From: CAIUGU01 sp965279735
Lineage (GTDB): Bacteria > Pseudomonadota > Gammaproteobacteria > Steroidobacterales > Steroidobacteraceae
Assembly: GCA_965279735.1 (NCBI GenBank)
Contig: OZ257260.1
Coordinates: forward strand, 2,046,001 to 2,110,000
Length of the DNA: 64,000 bases
Reading direction: 5' to 3'
Below are positions 43,217 through 51,918 of the stretch, one piece after another. Both the position numbers and the translations under genes were made by a program. Positions within the stretch are counted from its first letter, which is position 1. The number at the start of each line of letters is the position of its first letter. Under the pieces are notes generated by a model. It worked only from the letters and a program-made list of their open reading frames with translations, was not told the origin of the DNA and made no database searches.

Positions 43217-44182
43217 ATGCTCATCAATTGCGTCGTCTACCAGAACGGCGTCCGGATCGCGGAAATCCAGTCGAACGAGATCCACGCCTATATCGGGCGC
43301 CCCGACTGCTTCGTGTGGGTAGCCCTGCATGACCCTGATGTCGAAACCCTCGACCAGATGCAGGAAGAATTCGGTCTTCACCCGCTGGCGGTAGAAGACG
43401 CCCGCCACGGCCACCAGCGACCCAAGATCGAGGAATACGGCGACTCGCTGTTTGCAGTCCTGCACATGATCGAGCTGGACGGCCACGAACTGCGCGTGGG
43501 CGAAGTCGATATTTTCGTGGGGCCGAACTACGTACTGTCAGTGCGCAACCGGGCCGAGAAGGGCTTCCAGGACGTCCGCGCCCGTTGCGAACGCGAACCC
43601 GAGCTGCTGCGAAACGGCTCCGGCTACGTGCTGTACGCGCTCATGGATGCAGTCGTCGACCGGTATTTCCCGGTGCTCGAGGCCCTGGAAGACGAACTCG
43701 AGGGAATCGAAGAACGCATCTTCGACAACGTCTCGCCGCAAAAAAACATCGAGGCGCTTTATGCCTTGAAGCAGCGACTGATCACGATGAAGCACGCCGT
43801 GACGCCACTGCTCGAAAGCGTGGGCAACCTGACCGGTGGCCGTGTACCCAGCGTGTGCGGAGGATTGCGCGAATATTTCCGGGATATCTACGATCACCTG
43901 CTCCGCCTCAACCAGGAAGCGGAATACATCCGTGACACGATCGGGACCGCGATCTCGGTGAACCTGTCGATGATCACGCTGCAGGAAAACGAGACGATGA
44001 AAAGACTGGCCGCCTACGCAGCTCTCATCGCGGTGCCGACACTGATTGCAGGTATCTACGGAATGAATTTCGCCCACATGCCCGAATTGACGTGGCAGTA
44101 CGGCTACGGGCTGTCCATCGGCGTCATGGCGGCGATTGACGCGGTGATTTTCTATCGCCTGCGCAAGGCCAAGTGGATCTGA
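43217..44182 (+). CDS. corA: magnesium/cobalt transporter CorA
   Basis: Inner-membrane divalent-cation channel of the CorA family, 321 residues. A large cytoplasmic N-terminal domain is followed by a long helix and two C-terminal membrane segments; the selectivity motif GMN occurs in IAGIYGMNF between them, and the protein ends in a basic tail (YRLRKAKWI). ATG at 43217 has AGGGG upstream. Stands alone. Confidence 0.94.
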   Translation: MLINCVVYQNGVRIAEIQSNEIHAYIGRPDCFVWVALHDPDVETLDQMQEEFGLHPLAVEDARHGHQRPKIEEYGDSLFAVLHMIELDGHELRVGEVDIFVGPNYVLSVRNRAEKGFQDVRARCEREPELLRNGSGYVLYALMDAVVDRYFPVLEALEDELEGIEERIFDNVSPQKNIEALYALKQRLITMKHAVTPLLESVGNLTGGRVPSVCGGLREYFRDIYDHLLRLNQEAEYIRDTIGTAISVNLSMITLQENETMKRLAAYAALIAVPTLIAGIYGMNFAHMPELTWQYGYGLSIGVMAAIDAVIFYRLRKAKWI

Positions 44183-44364
44183 TTTCCCTTCTCCCGGCCT
44201 CCATGGGTCGTCGCTGAAAGCGGGGCGAAAAAGCGGCGAAGAACCAGACCCGCCGCTCTCTACGGGTGCCGCGAGGCCTCGATATTCTGTCAACTGGATC
44301 ACGGTCGGTTAGGCAAGGAATGCGGACAATATCCGCAGAAATATCCACCTCCCCCGGCTTACCC

Positions 44365-45633
44365 ATGACAACTGCCGTCAACAACGCGCTCAATACCGCG
44401 ACTGCCGAAATCAGTGTCGATTCCCTCGCACTCGGTATGTATGTCGCGGAACTTGACCGGCCCTGGCTCGAGACACCGTTCCTGTTCCAGGGGTTCAAGC
44501 TGACCGAACAGGAGGAAATCGATACGCTGCGCAACCTGTGCAAGCTCGTCCATGTGCTCGATCCGGATGGCAGCATCGGACGAGCGGAGAGAGCCCGTCG
44601 GGCGACCAAACCCGCCCCCGTTCGCGACCCTGCACTCGATGTTCCAACGGATGTCTTCCGCAAACCAGGCAACCGCGTGCTGGACGTCAAACATCCCATG
44701 CACGAGGAAATGGCGCAGGCAAAAAAAGCACACGGCGAGCTGGTCACCACTATCGCAACTGTGATGGATGGCTTGCGCTCCGGACGCATGCTGGATATCG
44801 ACCGTGTGCAGGCAGCTACCCATCCGCTGATCAACAGCATCGGCAGAAACCCCGATGCCCTTGCCTGGCTTTCAGCAATGCGCCAGAAGGATATGGATAT
44901 CTACAACCAATCGGTATCGGCGGCAGTGCTGATCCTGACTTTCGGTCGCCATCTCGGCCTGCCGCGAATTGCCCTCGATTCCCTCGCCCTTGGCGGTCTT
45001 CTGTTCGACGTGGGCAAGACCAGGATTTCAGACGACATCCTGCTGAAGCCGGACCGGCTGTCGGAAACGGAATTCACCGAATACAAGAAACATGTCCAGT
45101 ACGGCATGGAAATCCTCAGCCAGACACGCGGTCTGGATACTTCGATCATCGCAATGGTGCGCACCCATCATGAACGGCACGACGGTAGCGGCTATGCCAA
45201 TGGACTCAAGGCAGATGAGATTCCGGCGTTCGGCAAGATCGCGGGCATCGTTGACGCCTACCAGACGATGCTGAGCCTGAGCAATGCGGGCAAGCAGCTC
45301 TCGCCGCATCGCGTTCTCAACTATCTCAATCGCCGGCGCGACATGGAATTCGAATCGGCCCTGGTTGAAGAGTTCATCCAGGCGATCGGCATTTACCCCA
45401 CCGGCACGCTCGTCGAACTGAGCGATGGCCGGATTGGTGTAGTCATCGAACAGAACCGCCGTAGGCGACTGCAACCGAAAGTCATGCTCCTGCTGGATGC
45501 GTCGAAGAACCCGCTTCCCGGCACTCAGACCATCGATCTGGTCATCGACGGCGCGAGTGACGACCAGATCCAGGTCATCAACTGTCTCGAGCCTGGTGCC
45601 TATGGAATCGACACCGAAGAGCTGTTCCTGTGA
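44365..45633 (+). CDS. HD-GYP-type cyclic-di-GMP protein with altered HD motif
   Basis: About 422 residues. The N-terminal DUF3391 domain (EISVDSLALGMYVAELDRPWLETPFLFQGF) is followed by an HD-GYP domain (about 150-330). The GYP part is intact (HHERHDGSGY, about residue 268), but the central HD motif reads FDVGK (residues 214-218), with Phe in place of His, and the upstream helix lacks the usual metal-ligand His (NQSVSAAVLILTFGRHLG). It may therefore be inactive as a phosphodiesterase or act as a sensor. The start is uncertain: ATG at 44365 fits the family; ATG at 44320 has AAGGA directly abutting it. Confidence 0.85.
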   Translation: MTTAVNNALNTATAEISVDSLALGMYVAELDRPWLETPFLFQGFKLTEQEEIDTLRNLCKLVHVLDPDGSIGRAERARRATKPAPVRDPALDVPTDVFRKPGNRVLDVKHPMHEEMAQAKKAHGELVTTIATVMDGLRSGRMLDIDRVQAATHPLINSIGRNPDALAWLSAMRQKDMDIYNQSVSAAVLILTFGRHLGLPRIALDSLALGGLLFDVGKTRISDDILLKPDRLSETEFTEYKKHVQYGMEILSQTRGLDTSIIAMVRTHHERHDGSGYANGLKADEIPAFGKIAGIVDAYQTMLSLSNAGKQLSPHRVLNYLNRRRDMEFESALVEEFIQAIGIYPTGTLVELSDGRIGVVIEQNRRRRLQPKVMLLLDASKNPLPGTQTIDLVIDGASDDQIQVINCLEPGAYGIDTEELFL

Positions 45634-45660
45634 TGCATAGCCGCCGCCATTGCGTCCATC

Positions 45661-46959
45661 ATGACGACAACCATCACTCATCGCGATGAAGTCTGTGTCC
45701 GGCTGACCCCGCTGATCCGCCTTGCTGATGCGGAAAAGCGGATTGTCGGCGTCATGGTGCTCCGGATCGAGAACCTGCGAACCGTCACGATGAGCCGCGG
45801 GTACCCTGCAGGCGATGCAATGATTCAGCACGCCCGCAATTCGATTGCGGCCGTCGCACGCAAACACGACTGGAGCGCGCGTATCGGCGACCAGGACTTC
45901 ATTCTTCTGGCTGCGGGCATGCTGAGTGGCGCCCAGATGCAGCTGGCGGCGAACAAGCTGCTGAAGATGCTGGGAAACTCGCTGCCTTTCGAAGAAGAGG
46001 TGCTGCCCATCCAGGCGCGGGTGGGCATTGCGTGTGGACCGACAGACGGTGCGGACGCAATCGCGCTGCTGCATGCCGCCGAGAACGCGCTGCTGCAGGC
46101 CGAGCACAAAAGCGAATCCGTGGCTTTCTATGCCGGAGCACCTGCAGAAGAGGCTCAGTCAGACTGGCGTATCGAGGAACTCTTCGACTCCGCTTTCGAA
46201 CGCGGAGAATTCGAACTCTGGTATCAGCCGAAAATACGCCTGGCTGACAGGAAGATGGTGGGAGCCGAAGGCTTGTCCCGCTGGACCAGCAGCATCATCG
46301 GCTTTGTATCGCCCGGCCGCTTCATTCCGGTTGCCGAGCGGTGCGGCAAGATCGATCGCCTCACGTGGTCGACGATCAATACGGCTCTACAGCAGCAGCT
46401 GGAGTGGAATGACCCTTCATTGTCGGTTGCGGTGAACGTGTCGGCGATCTGCCTGAAATCCGAGGACCTGATCAACCGCATCCAGAACGCCATCCACCTG
46501 TGGGGAGCCAATCCCGCGAAGCTGACACTGGAGATCACCGAGAGCGCGGTGATGGAAGATCCGACGGCCAGTTTCAGGATGCTGAAGGAACTCCGAGAGC
46601 TGGGAGTGCGCATTTCGATCGACGATTTCGGCACCGGCCAGTCGTCGCTGGCCTATTTCAAATCACTGCCTGCCGACGAACTCAAGATCGACCGCAGCTT
46701 CATCATGAACATGAAGGACGACGCGGCAGATCGCCACATTGTCCAGACGATTATCGAACTGGCTCATCGCCTGGGCCACCAGGTGGTGGCTGAAGGGATT
46801 GAAGACGCGGTAACGGCGCAGCTTCTGGCCGATCTCGGCTGCGACATTGCACAGGGATACTATTTCTCAAAGGCTGTGTCGCCTGCGGATTTCCGGAGAC
46901 TGGCACTCGAACAGGACTCCGTAATGCCTTCGCAAGCCGTTGCTGCAGGCGGCGGCTGA
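45661..46959 (+). CDS. EAL-domain cyclic-di-GMP phosphodiesterase with degenerate GGDEF domain
   Basis: 432 residues, 27 bases after the HD-GYP gene. The N-terminal GGDEF-like domain (about 15-165) has GDQDF at the active-site position and should not synthesise cyclic-di-GMP. The EAL domain (about 175-425) reads EGL at the signature (about residue 202) and keeps NVSA, EITES, IDDFGTG, LKIDRSFI and AEGIE, so hydrolysis is plausible. No membrane segment or sensor domain is seen. Confidence 0.88.
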   Translation: MTTTITHRDEVCVRLTPLIRLADAEKRIVGVMVLRIENLRTVTMSRGYPAGDAMIQHARNSIAAVARKHDWSARIGDQDFILLAAGMLSGAQMQLAANKLLKMLGNSLPFEEEVLPIQARVGIACGPTDGADAIALLHAAENALLQAEHKSESVAFYAGAPAEEAQSDWRIEELFDSAFERGEFELWYQPKIRLADRKMVGAEGLSRWTSSIIGFVSPGRFIPVAERCGKIDRLTWSTINTALQQQLEWNDPSLSVAVNVSAICLKSEDLINRIQNAIHLWGANPAKLTLEITESAVMEDPTASFRMLKELRELGVRISIDDFGTGQSSLAYFKSLPADELKIDRSFIMNMKDDAADRHIVQTIIELAHRLGHQVVAEGIEDAVTAQLLADLGCDIAQGYYFSKAVSPADFRRLALEQDSVMPSQAVAAGGG

Positions 46960-46987
46960 AAAGGCCGCCACCTGCAGCTATTCATAT

Positions 46988-48247
46988 TCAAGCCCGGCGG
47001 CGCTGGCTGGAATCCCTGGAGGGTCCACCACGGCCCCAGCTGCGTCTGACCTGCGACTCGCGGTTCTGCTGTTGCACCGGTGCAGCAGCGCGAACAATCC
47101 GCGCTGAAGGCGAAGGCGTGGAAATCGCCGGCACCGTCACCCGCTCGATGGACTTGCGAAGCAGGCGTTCGATGTCACGCAGCAGGCCGTTCTCGTCAGG
47201 CGAGACCAGCGAGACGGCGATACCCGTAGCGCCGGCACGGCCCGTGCGGCCTATGCGGTGCACGTAGTCCTCGGGAACATTCGGCAGCTCGTAGTTCACG
47301 ACATACGGCAGCTGGTCGATGTCGAGACCACGCGCGGCGACTTCGGTCGCGACGAGGGCAACGATCTTGCCTGCCTTGAAATCCGCGAGAGCCTTGGTAC
47401 GCGCAGCCTGGCTCTTGTTGCCATGGATCGCACCCGCAGCGATACCGTCTTCCTCGAGCTGCTTCTGCAACCGGTTTGCACCATGCTTGGTGCGATTGAA
47501 GATGAGCACCTGCGGCCATTCGCCGGACCGGATCAGGTGGGACAGCAATGCCCGCTTCTGTTCCTTGGCGATGTGGTAAGCGGACTGCGCCACTGCATCC
47601 ACCGGCGCATTGCGTCTTGCAACCTCGATGGCAACAGGCCTGTTCAGCAACTTTTCGGCGAGACCACGAATATCGTCCGAGTAGGTTGCGGAGAACATGA
47701 GGTTCTGGCGCTTGGCCGGCAGCAGCTTGATGATGCGACGGATGTCGTTGATGAAGCCCATGTCAAGCATGCGGTCCGCTTCATCGAGCACCAGAATTTC
47801 AATATGACGCAGATCAGCCGTACGCTGCTGGACGTGATCCAGCAGACGTCCGGGCGTGGCGATGAGGATATCCGTGCCACGACGGAGTGCATCGATCTGT
47901 GGATTGATGCTCACGCCGCCGAAAATCGTCTGTGAGAACAGGCGCAGATACTTGCCGTAGGTGCGGACGCTTTCGCCCACCTGTACGGCCAGCTCGCGAG
48001 TGGGAACCAGGATCAGCGCACGCGGCGCACGACCCTGCATCGGGCTCGCATTGGCCTGCAGTCTTTGCAGCAGCGGCAGCGTGAAGCCGGCCGTCTTGCC
48101 GGTGCCGGTCTGCGCGCCAGCGAGAATATCGCGGCCCGCCAGAATTTCCGGTATGGCCTGCGCCTGTACAGGCGTAGGAGTTTCGTAGCCGCTTTCCTGC
48201 ACGGCACGCAGCAGTTCGGGCAGAAGCCCGAGAGTTTCAAATGACAT
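46988..48247 (-). CDS. rhlE: DEAD-box RNA helicase RhlE
   Basis: ATP-dependent RNA helicase of about 419 residues. Q-motif region (GYETPTPVQAQAIP), Walker A AQTGTGKTAG, DEAD box VLDEADRMLDMGF, SAT, and HRIGRTGRAG are all present. A basic Arg/Gln/Ser-rich tail (about 370-419) is typical of RhlE. ATG at 48247 (MSFETLGL) matches family starts; an in-frame codon at 48289 does not. Confidence 0.94.
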   Translation of the reverse strand: MSFETLGLLPELLRAVQESGYETPTPVQAQAIPEILAGRDILAGAQTGTGKTAGFTLPLLQRLQANASPMQGRAPRALILVPTRELAVQVGESVRTYGKYLRLFSQTIFGGVSINPQIDALRRGTDILIATPGRLLDHVQQRTADLRHIEILVLDEADRMLDMGFINDIRRIIKLLPAKRQNLMFSATYSDDIRGLAEKLLNRPVAIEVARRNAPVDAVAQSAYHIAKEQKRALLSHLIRSGEWPQVLIFNRTKHGANRLQKQLEEDGIAAGAIHGNKSQAARTKALADFKAGKIVALVATEVAARGLDIDQLPYVVNYELPNVPEDYVHRIGRTGRAGATGIAVSLVSPDENGLLRDIERLLRKSIERVTVPAISTPSPSARIVRAAAPVQQQNRESQVRRSWGRGGPSRDSSQRRRA

Positions 48248-48403
48248 TGTGGGAACTATCCTCGACCAGCCTGCTGGGGAAATCCCCAAGTCCGGTGAGG
48301 CGGGAACGTAGGTTTCGAGGCAGGATCCGGGCTATTGAAGCTGGATAACGATGCCGCGAGAGGCGAACGGGCTTTCCGGACGAAAGCCGTGTAGACGCGG
48401 CGG

Positions 48404-48431
48404 ACTATACACGAATGCTGCGTTGGAGCAA
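48404..48431 (-). promoter_or_regulatory. sigma-70 promoter of rhlE
   Basis: Minus strand -35 TTGCTC, 16 bases, -10 TATAGT. The predicted start near 48397 leaves a leader of about 150 bases before the rhlE ATG, long enough for regulatory RNA structure of the kind known for cold-inducible helicase messages. Confidence 0.65.
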
Positions 48432-48465
48432 GGAAGCGTGCCTTGGCGGGTGCCCATGGATTCGT

Positions 48466-51400
48466 TCACGCAGTAGCGGCGGGCAAAAGGTAACGCGCTT
48501 CGAACAGGTCGGAAGGCAACGGCTTGCTGAACAGGAACCCCTGCATCTCGTCGCAGTCGAGCAGACGCAGCAGGCGGGACTGTTCCTCTGTCTCGACACC
48601 CTCCGCCACGACTTTCAGCTTCAATGAATGAGCAAGGTTGATGACTGTGGACACCAGGGCGAGGCCCTGCGGTCCGGCCGTCATGTCCACGATGAATGAT
48701 CGGTCGATCTTCAGCGTGTCGACCGGCAGCTTGGCAAGCGAACTCAAGGAAGAGAAGCCGGTGCCGAAGTCATCGATGGCGACGGTGATTCCGAGCGCGC
48801 GAATAACCTGCAGACTGGCGATACTGTGCCTCACGTCTTCCATGATCACGCTTTCCGTGATCTCGAGCTCGAGCCCTGCCGCAGCCTGCGCGTCTATGCC
48901 GATTGCCTGCTCTATTTCGGAAATGAAACTGCGATTGCGCAGTTGCGACGGCGAAACGTTCACTGCGATGCGGACAGCCTTCAGACCTGCGGCACGCCAA
49001 CGCAGGTGATCCTCGATCGCTTTGCGCAGCGCCCAGCGGCCTACCTCGTAGATCCAGCCTGTCTCCTCGAGAATGGGGATGAAGCGCCCCGGCGGGACCA
49101 TACCTGTCCTGGGATCATTCCAGCGGATCAGCGCCTCCGCACTCGTAACCTCCCCGCTGCGCAGATTCACCTTGGGCTGGTAGTGAAGGACAAACTCGTT
49201 CTTGTCGAGGGCTTCCCTGAGCTGGTTTTCAAGCATCAGCCTGCCCGCAACCGTGTCCGTCATTTTCTGCGCATAGAAGAGATAGCGGTCCCCGCTCGCC
49301 TTGGCCTTCTTGAGTGCGGCTTCGGCATTCCTGACAAGCGCGTCGGCATCGGCGCCATCGTCGGGAAACAGCACCACACCCACCTTGGCGGCAATGCGGA
49401 ACACCTCATCATTGAGGCGGAACGGATGATCGAGAAACAACTGCAGGGTGGTCTCGAGCAGGCGCGCAACACTGCCCTCTTCCAGAATCTCAGGCAAAAC
49501 CAGCGCGAACTGGTCTGCAGCCAGCCGTGCCAGCAGGCTCGCATCGCCCACGTTTTCCGTAAGCCAGGCTGCCACCTGCTTCAGCAGCGAGTCACCGGCA
49601 GCACGACCCAGCGTATCGTTGATGTTCCTGAAGCGCTCGAGATCGATGACGAACAACGCAAGCTTGTGGTTTGCCGTGACGGCACTGCGAATGTATTGCG
49701 CCACCCGCTCGATGAAGAGGCTCCGATTCGCAAGTCCGGTGAGCACATCGTAGTAGGCAAGATATTCGAGCCGTTCCTGCTTGCCGATATGGTCGATCAC
49801 GAAGGCGATGTCTGCCGCGAGGTCTGTCAGCAGCTTCATCTCCTCCTGGTGAAAGAATTCCTTCTCGCTCGCATAGAGTACCAGCACGCCCACGACCTCC
49901 CCCTCCACCAGCAATGGGAAGATGGCAAGCGAGCGAACTCCGGAGTCTGAATACTCCCTGCCAAGCAGAATTCCCGGTTCGAGCTGGGAATCGTTCGAGA
50001 CAACTGCCTGCTTGTCCTTGATAGCGCGGGCAATCATCGTGGTGGGTGCAACTTCGCTTGAGGTCAGCAGTTTGCCTACCGCATCGAGCAAACCCTGGTC
50101 CTTGCCCGCGGATGCGACCACAACAATACCCTGCCCCCCGGGCTCGGCGGTGCAGATCAATGACATCCGGAACCCCCCGGCATCGACCGCGATACGGCAG
50201 GCCTCTGCAAAGAGTTCGTTGCGATCACGGACGCGCAGGATCAGCGTATTGATGCCACTCAATACCGCGTAAACGCGATTGAGCTGCACGATCCTGTCCG
50301 CAGCCTCCTTCCGCTCGGTGATGTCCTCGCCAATGCTGGCCGTGCCGATGACAGTGCCGTCTGCCGATCTCAGCGCGGTGATGTTCCAGCGGATGAGACG
50401 CTGCGTCCCGGCGCTCGTGAGAATCGCGCTCTCCCGGTGCCATGTTGCTGGAAGATCGTCGAGCAGCGACGCGAAGACGTCCTGCAGATTGTTTCCTTCC
50501 GGGGGCAGGAATCGTTCGAACCAGTTCTGGCCAATCACCTCGTCACGCTGCCAGGCGGTCAGTCGCAGGAAATAGTCGTTGCAGTACGTGATCCGCCCCG
50601 CCCGATCGATCATGATCGAGATGAGTTGCACGTTGCCGAGCATGTCGCTGAACCGGCGCTCGGACTCCAGCAGCTCGCGCGCGGTTTCCTTGCGTTCGGT
50701 GATGTCCGTGGCCACACCTGCAATGCGTATGGTCCGCCCCTCCTCGTCACGAACGGGAAAGCCTCGCGACTGGATCCAGCGGACGGATCCGTCCGGACGA
50801 ACGATCCTGTATTCCAGCTCGAACTTCCCTTCGGCCACGGCTGTCCGGTCCCTGGCGCCACTGGGCGCACGATCATCCGGATGGATCGCATCGAGCCACG
50901 ACTGCGGATTCGCGTACAGGCTCTCGCAGCTGCGACCCCAGATCTCAGCGTAGGCGGGGCTGATGTACAGCATGCGGTTGCTGCCGGCGTCGCGCAGGAA
51001 AAAAACATCGCGGATGTTTTCCGCCATCTGCCGGAAGCGCTGCTCGCTGGCTCGCAGACTCTCTTCGCTTCGCCGCTCCGCGGTGATATCCAGATGCATG
51101 ACGATGGCGCCTCGGGGACCCGCATGGACCAGGGGTGTTGCAGTCATCAGGAACCAGCGCTGCTGCCCGCGGGAATGGCAGGCATAGTCCATCGAGAATT
51201 TCGTGGCTCTTCCGGCAAGCACGGAGCGGATTCCGGCGGCGGCCTGATATGCCTCCGCCGCTTCCGCACCCATCGCACGGTCGCAGACATCCAGGTAGTT
51301 GGCTCCGACCCCATACTGCAGCTGTTGCAAGGTTGCATTGCGCAAGAACGGGTCCCAGGCATCATTCACCGAAACGACGAGGCCCTCTGCATCAAGCAGT

Positions 51401-51627
51401 GCAATCTGTGCGGGCAAGGCGGCCAGGATCGCTGCCTGTCGGTCTGCTTCGATATGACGCAGTCGCTCCTGCGCCCGGCGCAGCAGGAATGTCTGCCCGT
51501 GCCGGTCTGCCACCGAATCGACTTCTCCACCCGTGAGTTCCTCCAGCCGCTGCTCCGTCTGATGGAGCACCTCTATCAGCGCGGCGACCTCCTCCTCCAG
51601 GTCAGGCGGTGTTTGCCCCGGCTTCAT
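48466..51627 (-). CDS. PAS/GAF/GGDEF/EAL cyclic-di-GMP signalling protein in the kai operon
   Basis: 1053 residues, no membrane segments. Order: N-terminal coiled coil (about 1-60), three PAS domains with PAC-like ends (about 65-440), a GAF domain (about 460-610), GGDEF (about 620-785) and EAL (about 795-1045). The GGDEF site reads LAADQF and is degenerate. The EAL domain is intact: EAL in SAEALIRW (about 830), EITES, IDDFGTGF, LKIDRSF and AEGVETEE. It is thus predicted to hydrolyse cyclic-di-GMP in response to ligand or redox signals. Its ATG overlaps the kaiB stop (ATGA), making it the third gene of a kaiC-kaiB operon. Confidence 0.9.
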   Translation of the reverse strand: MKPGQTPPDLEEEVAALIEVLHQTEQRLEELTGGEVDSVADRHGQTFLLRRAQERLRHIEADRQAAILAALPAQIALLDAEGLVVSVNDAWDPFLRNATLQQLQYGVGANYLDVCDRAMGAEAAEAYQAAAGIRSVLAGRATKFSMDYACHSRGQQRWFLMTATPLVHAGPRGAIVMHLDITAERRSEESLRASEQRFRQMAENIRDVFFLRDAGSNRMLYISPAYAEIWGRSCESLYANPQSWLDAIHPDDRAPSGARDRTAVAEGKFELEYRIVRPDGSVRWIQSRGFPVRDEEGRTIRIAGVATDITERKETARELLESERRFSDMLGNVQLISIMIDRAGRITYCNDYFLRLTAWQRDEVIGQNWFERFLPPEGNNLQDVFASLLDDLPATWHRESAILTSAGTQRLIRWNITALRSADGTVIGTASIGEDITERKEAADRIVQLNRVYAVLSGINTLILRVRDRNELFAEACRIAVDAGGFRMSLICTAEPGGQGIVVVASAGKDQGLLDAVGKLLTSSEVAPTTMIARAIKDKQAVVSNDSQLEPGILLGREYSDSGVRSLAIFPLLVEGEVVGVLVLYASEKEFFHQEEMKLLTDLAADIAFVIDHIGKQERLEYLAYYDVLTGLANRSLFIERVAQYIRSAVTANHKLALFVIDLERFRNINDTLGRAAGDSLLKQVAAWLTENVGDASLLARLAADQFALVLPEILEEGSVARLLETTLQLFLDHPFRLNDEVFRIAAKVGVVLFPDDGADADALVRNAEAALKKAKASGDRYLFYAQKMTDTVAGRLMLENQLREALDKNEFVLHYQPKVNLRSGEVTSAEALIRWNDPRTGMVPPGRFIPILEETGWIYEVGRWALRKAIEDHLRWRAAGLKAVRIAVNVSPSQLRNRSFISEIEQAIGIDAQAAAGLELEITESVIMEDVRHSIASLQVIRALGITVAIDDFGTGFSSLSSLAKLPVDTLKIDRSFIVDMTAGPQGLALVSTVINLAHSLKLKVVAEGVETEEQSRLLRLLDCDEMQGFLFSKPLPSDLFEARYLLPAATA

Positions 51628-51911
51628 GCAGCGAAGTTCGAAAGTCCCAGCGCTTCAAGGACAGGCTGTGTCTGGCTGAGGGTGCCGATGATCCTGCGCA
51701 GCGGGGGTGGCGCGAGCTTGATCAGGGTGGGTGTCATGAGAATGCCCTCCGCGAGTGCGCGTTTCGGCTCGCGAAAGACGTCCACGATCTCGATTTCGTG
51801 GCGATCAGGCAGATGGCGCCGACAGATTTCCGCCAGATTGGCGCGGGCCTGGGCGGAGTTCGGCGCGTCGCCTGCGATATAGAGCCTGAAGCGGAACATC
51901 GGGCGATTCAT
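51624..51911 (-). CDS. kaiB: KaiB-family protein
   Basis: 95 residues, with FRFRLYIAGDAPNSAQARANLAEICRRHLP, EIEIVDVFREPKRALAEGILMTPTLIKLAPPPLRRIIG, the thioredoxin-like KaiB fold signature. In cyanobacteria KaiB binds KaiC and changes fold during the clock cycle; outside them its role is linked to stress and metabolism. It starts 7 bases after kaiC and overlaps the next gene by ATGA. No kaiA is present. Confidence 0.9.
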   Translation of the reverse strand: MNRPMFRFRLYIAGDAPNSAQARANLAEICRRHLPDRHEIEIVDVFREPKRALAEGILMTPTLIKLAPPPLRRIIGTLSQTQPVLEALGLSNFAA

Positions 51912-51918
51912 GGCAACC

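Noticed and set aside
44321..44337. Hairpin TGCGGA-CAATA-TCCGCA before the HD-GYP gene as a riboswitch
   Set aside because: A lone 6-bp stem is too short and lacks any conserved core of a known cyclic-di-GMP riboswitch.
48421..48450. Sigma-54-like GGCACG...TTGC upstream of rhlE on the minus strand
   Set aside because: The spacer between GGCACG and TTGC is 5 bases instead of 4, so the GG-GC phasing required by sigma-54 is off; a good sigma-70 promoter overlaps it.
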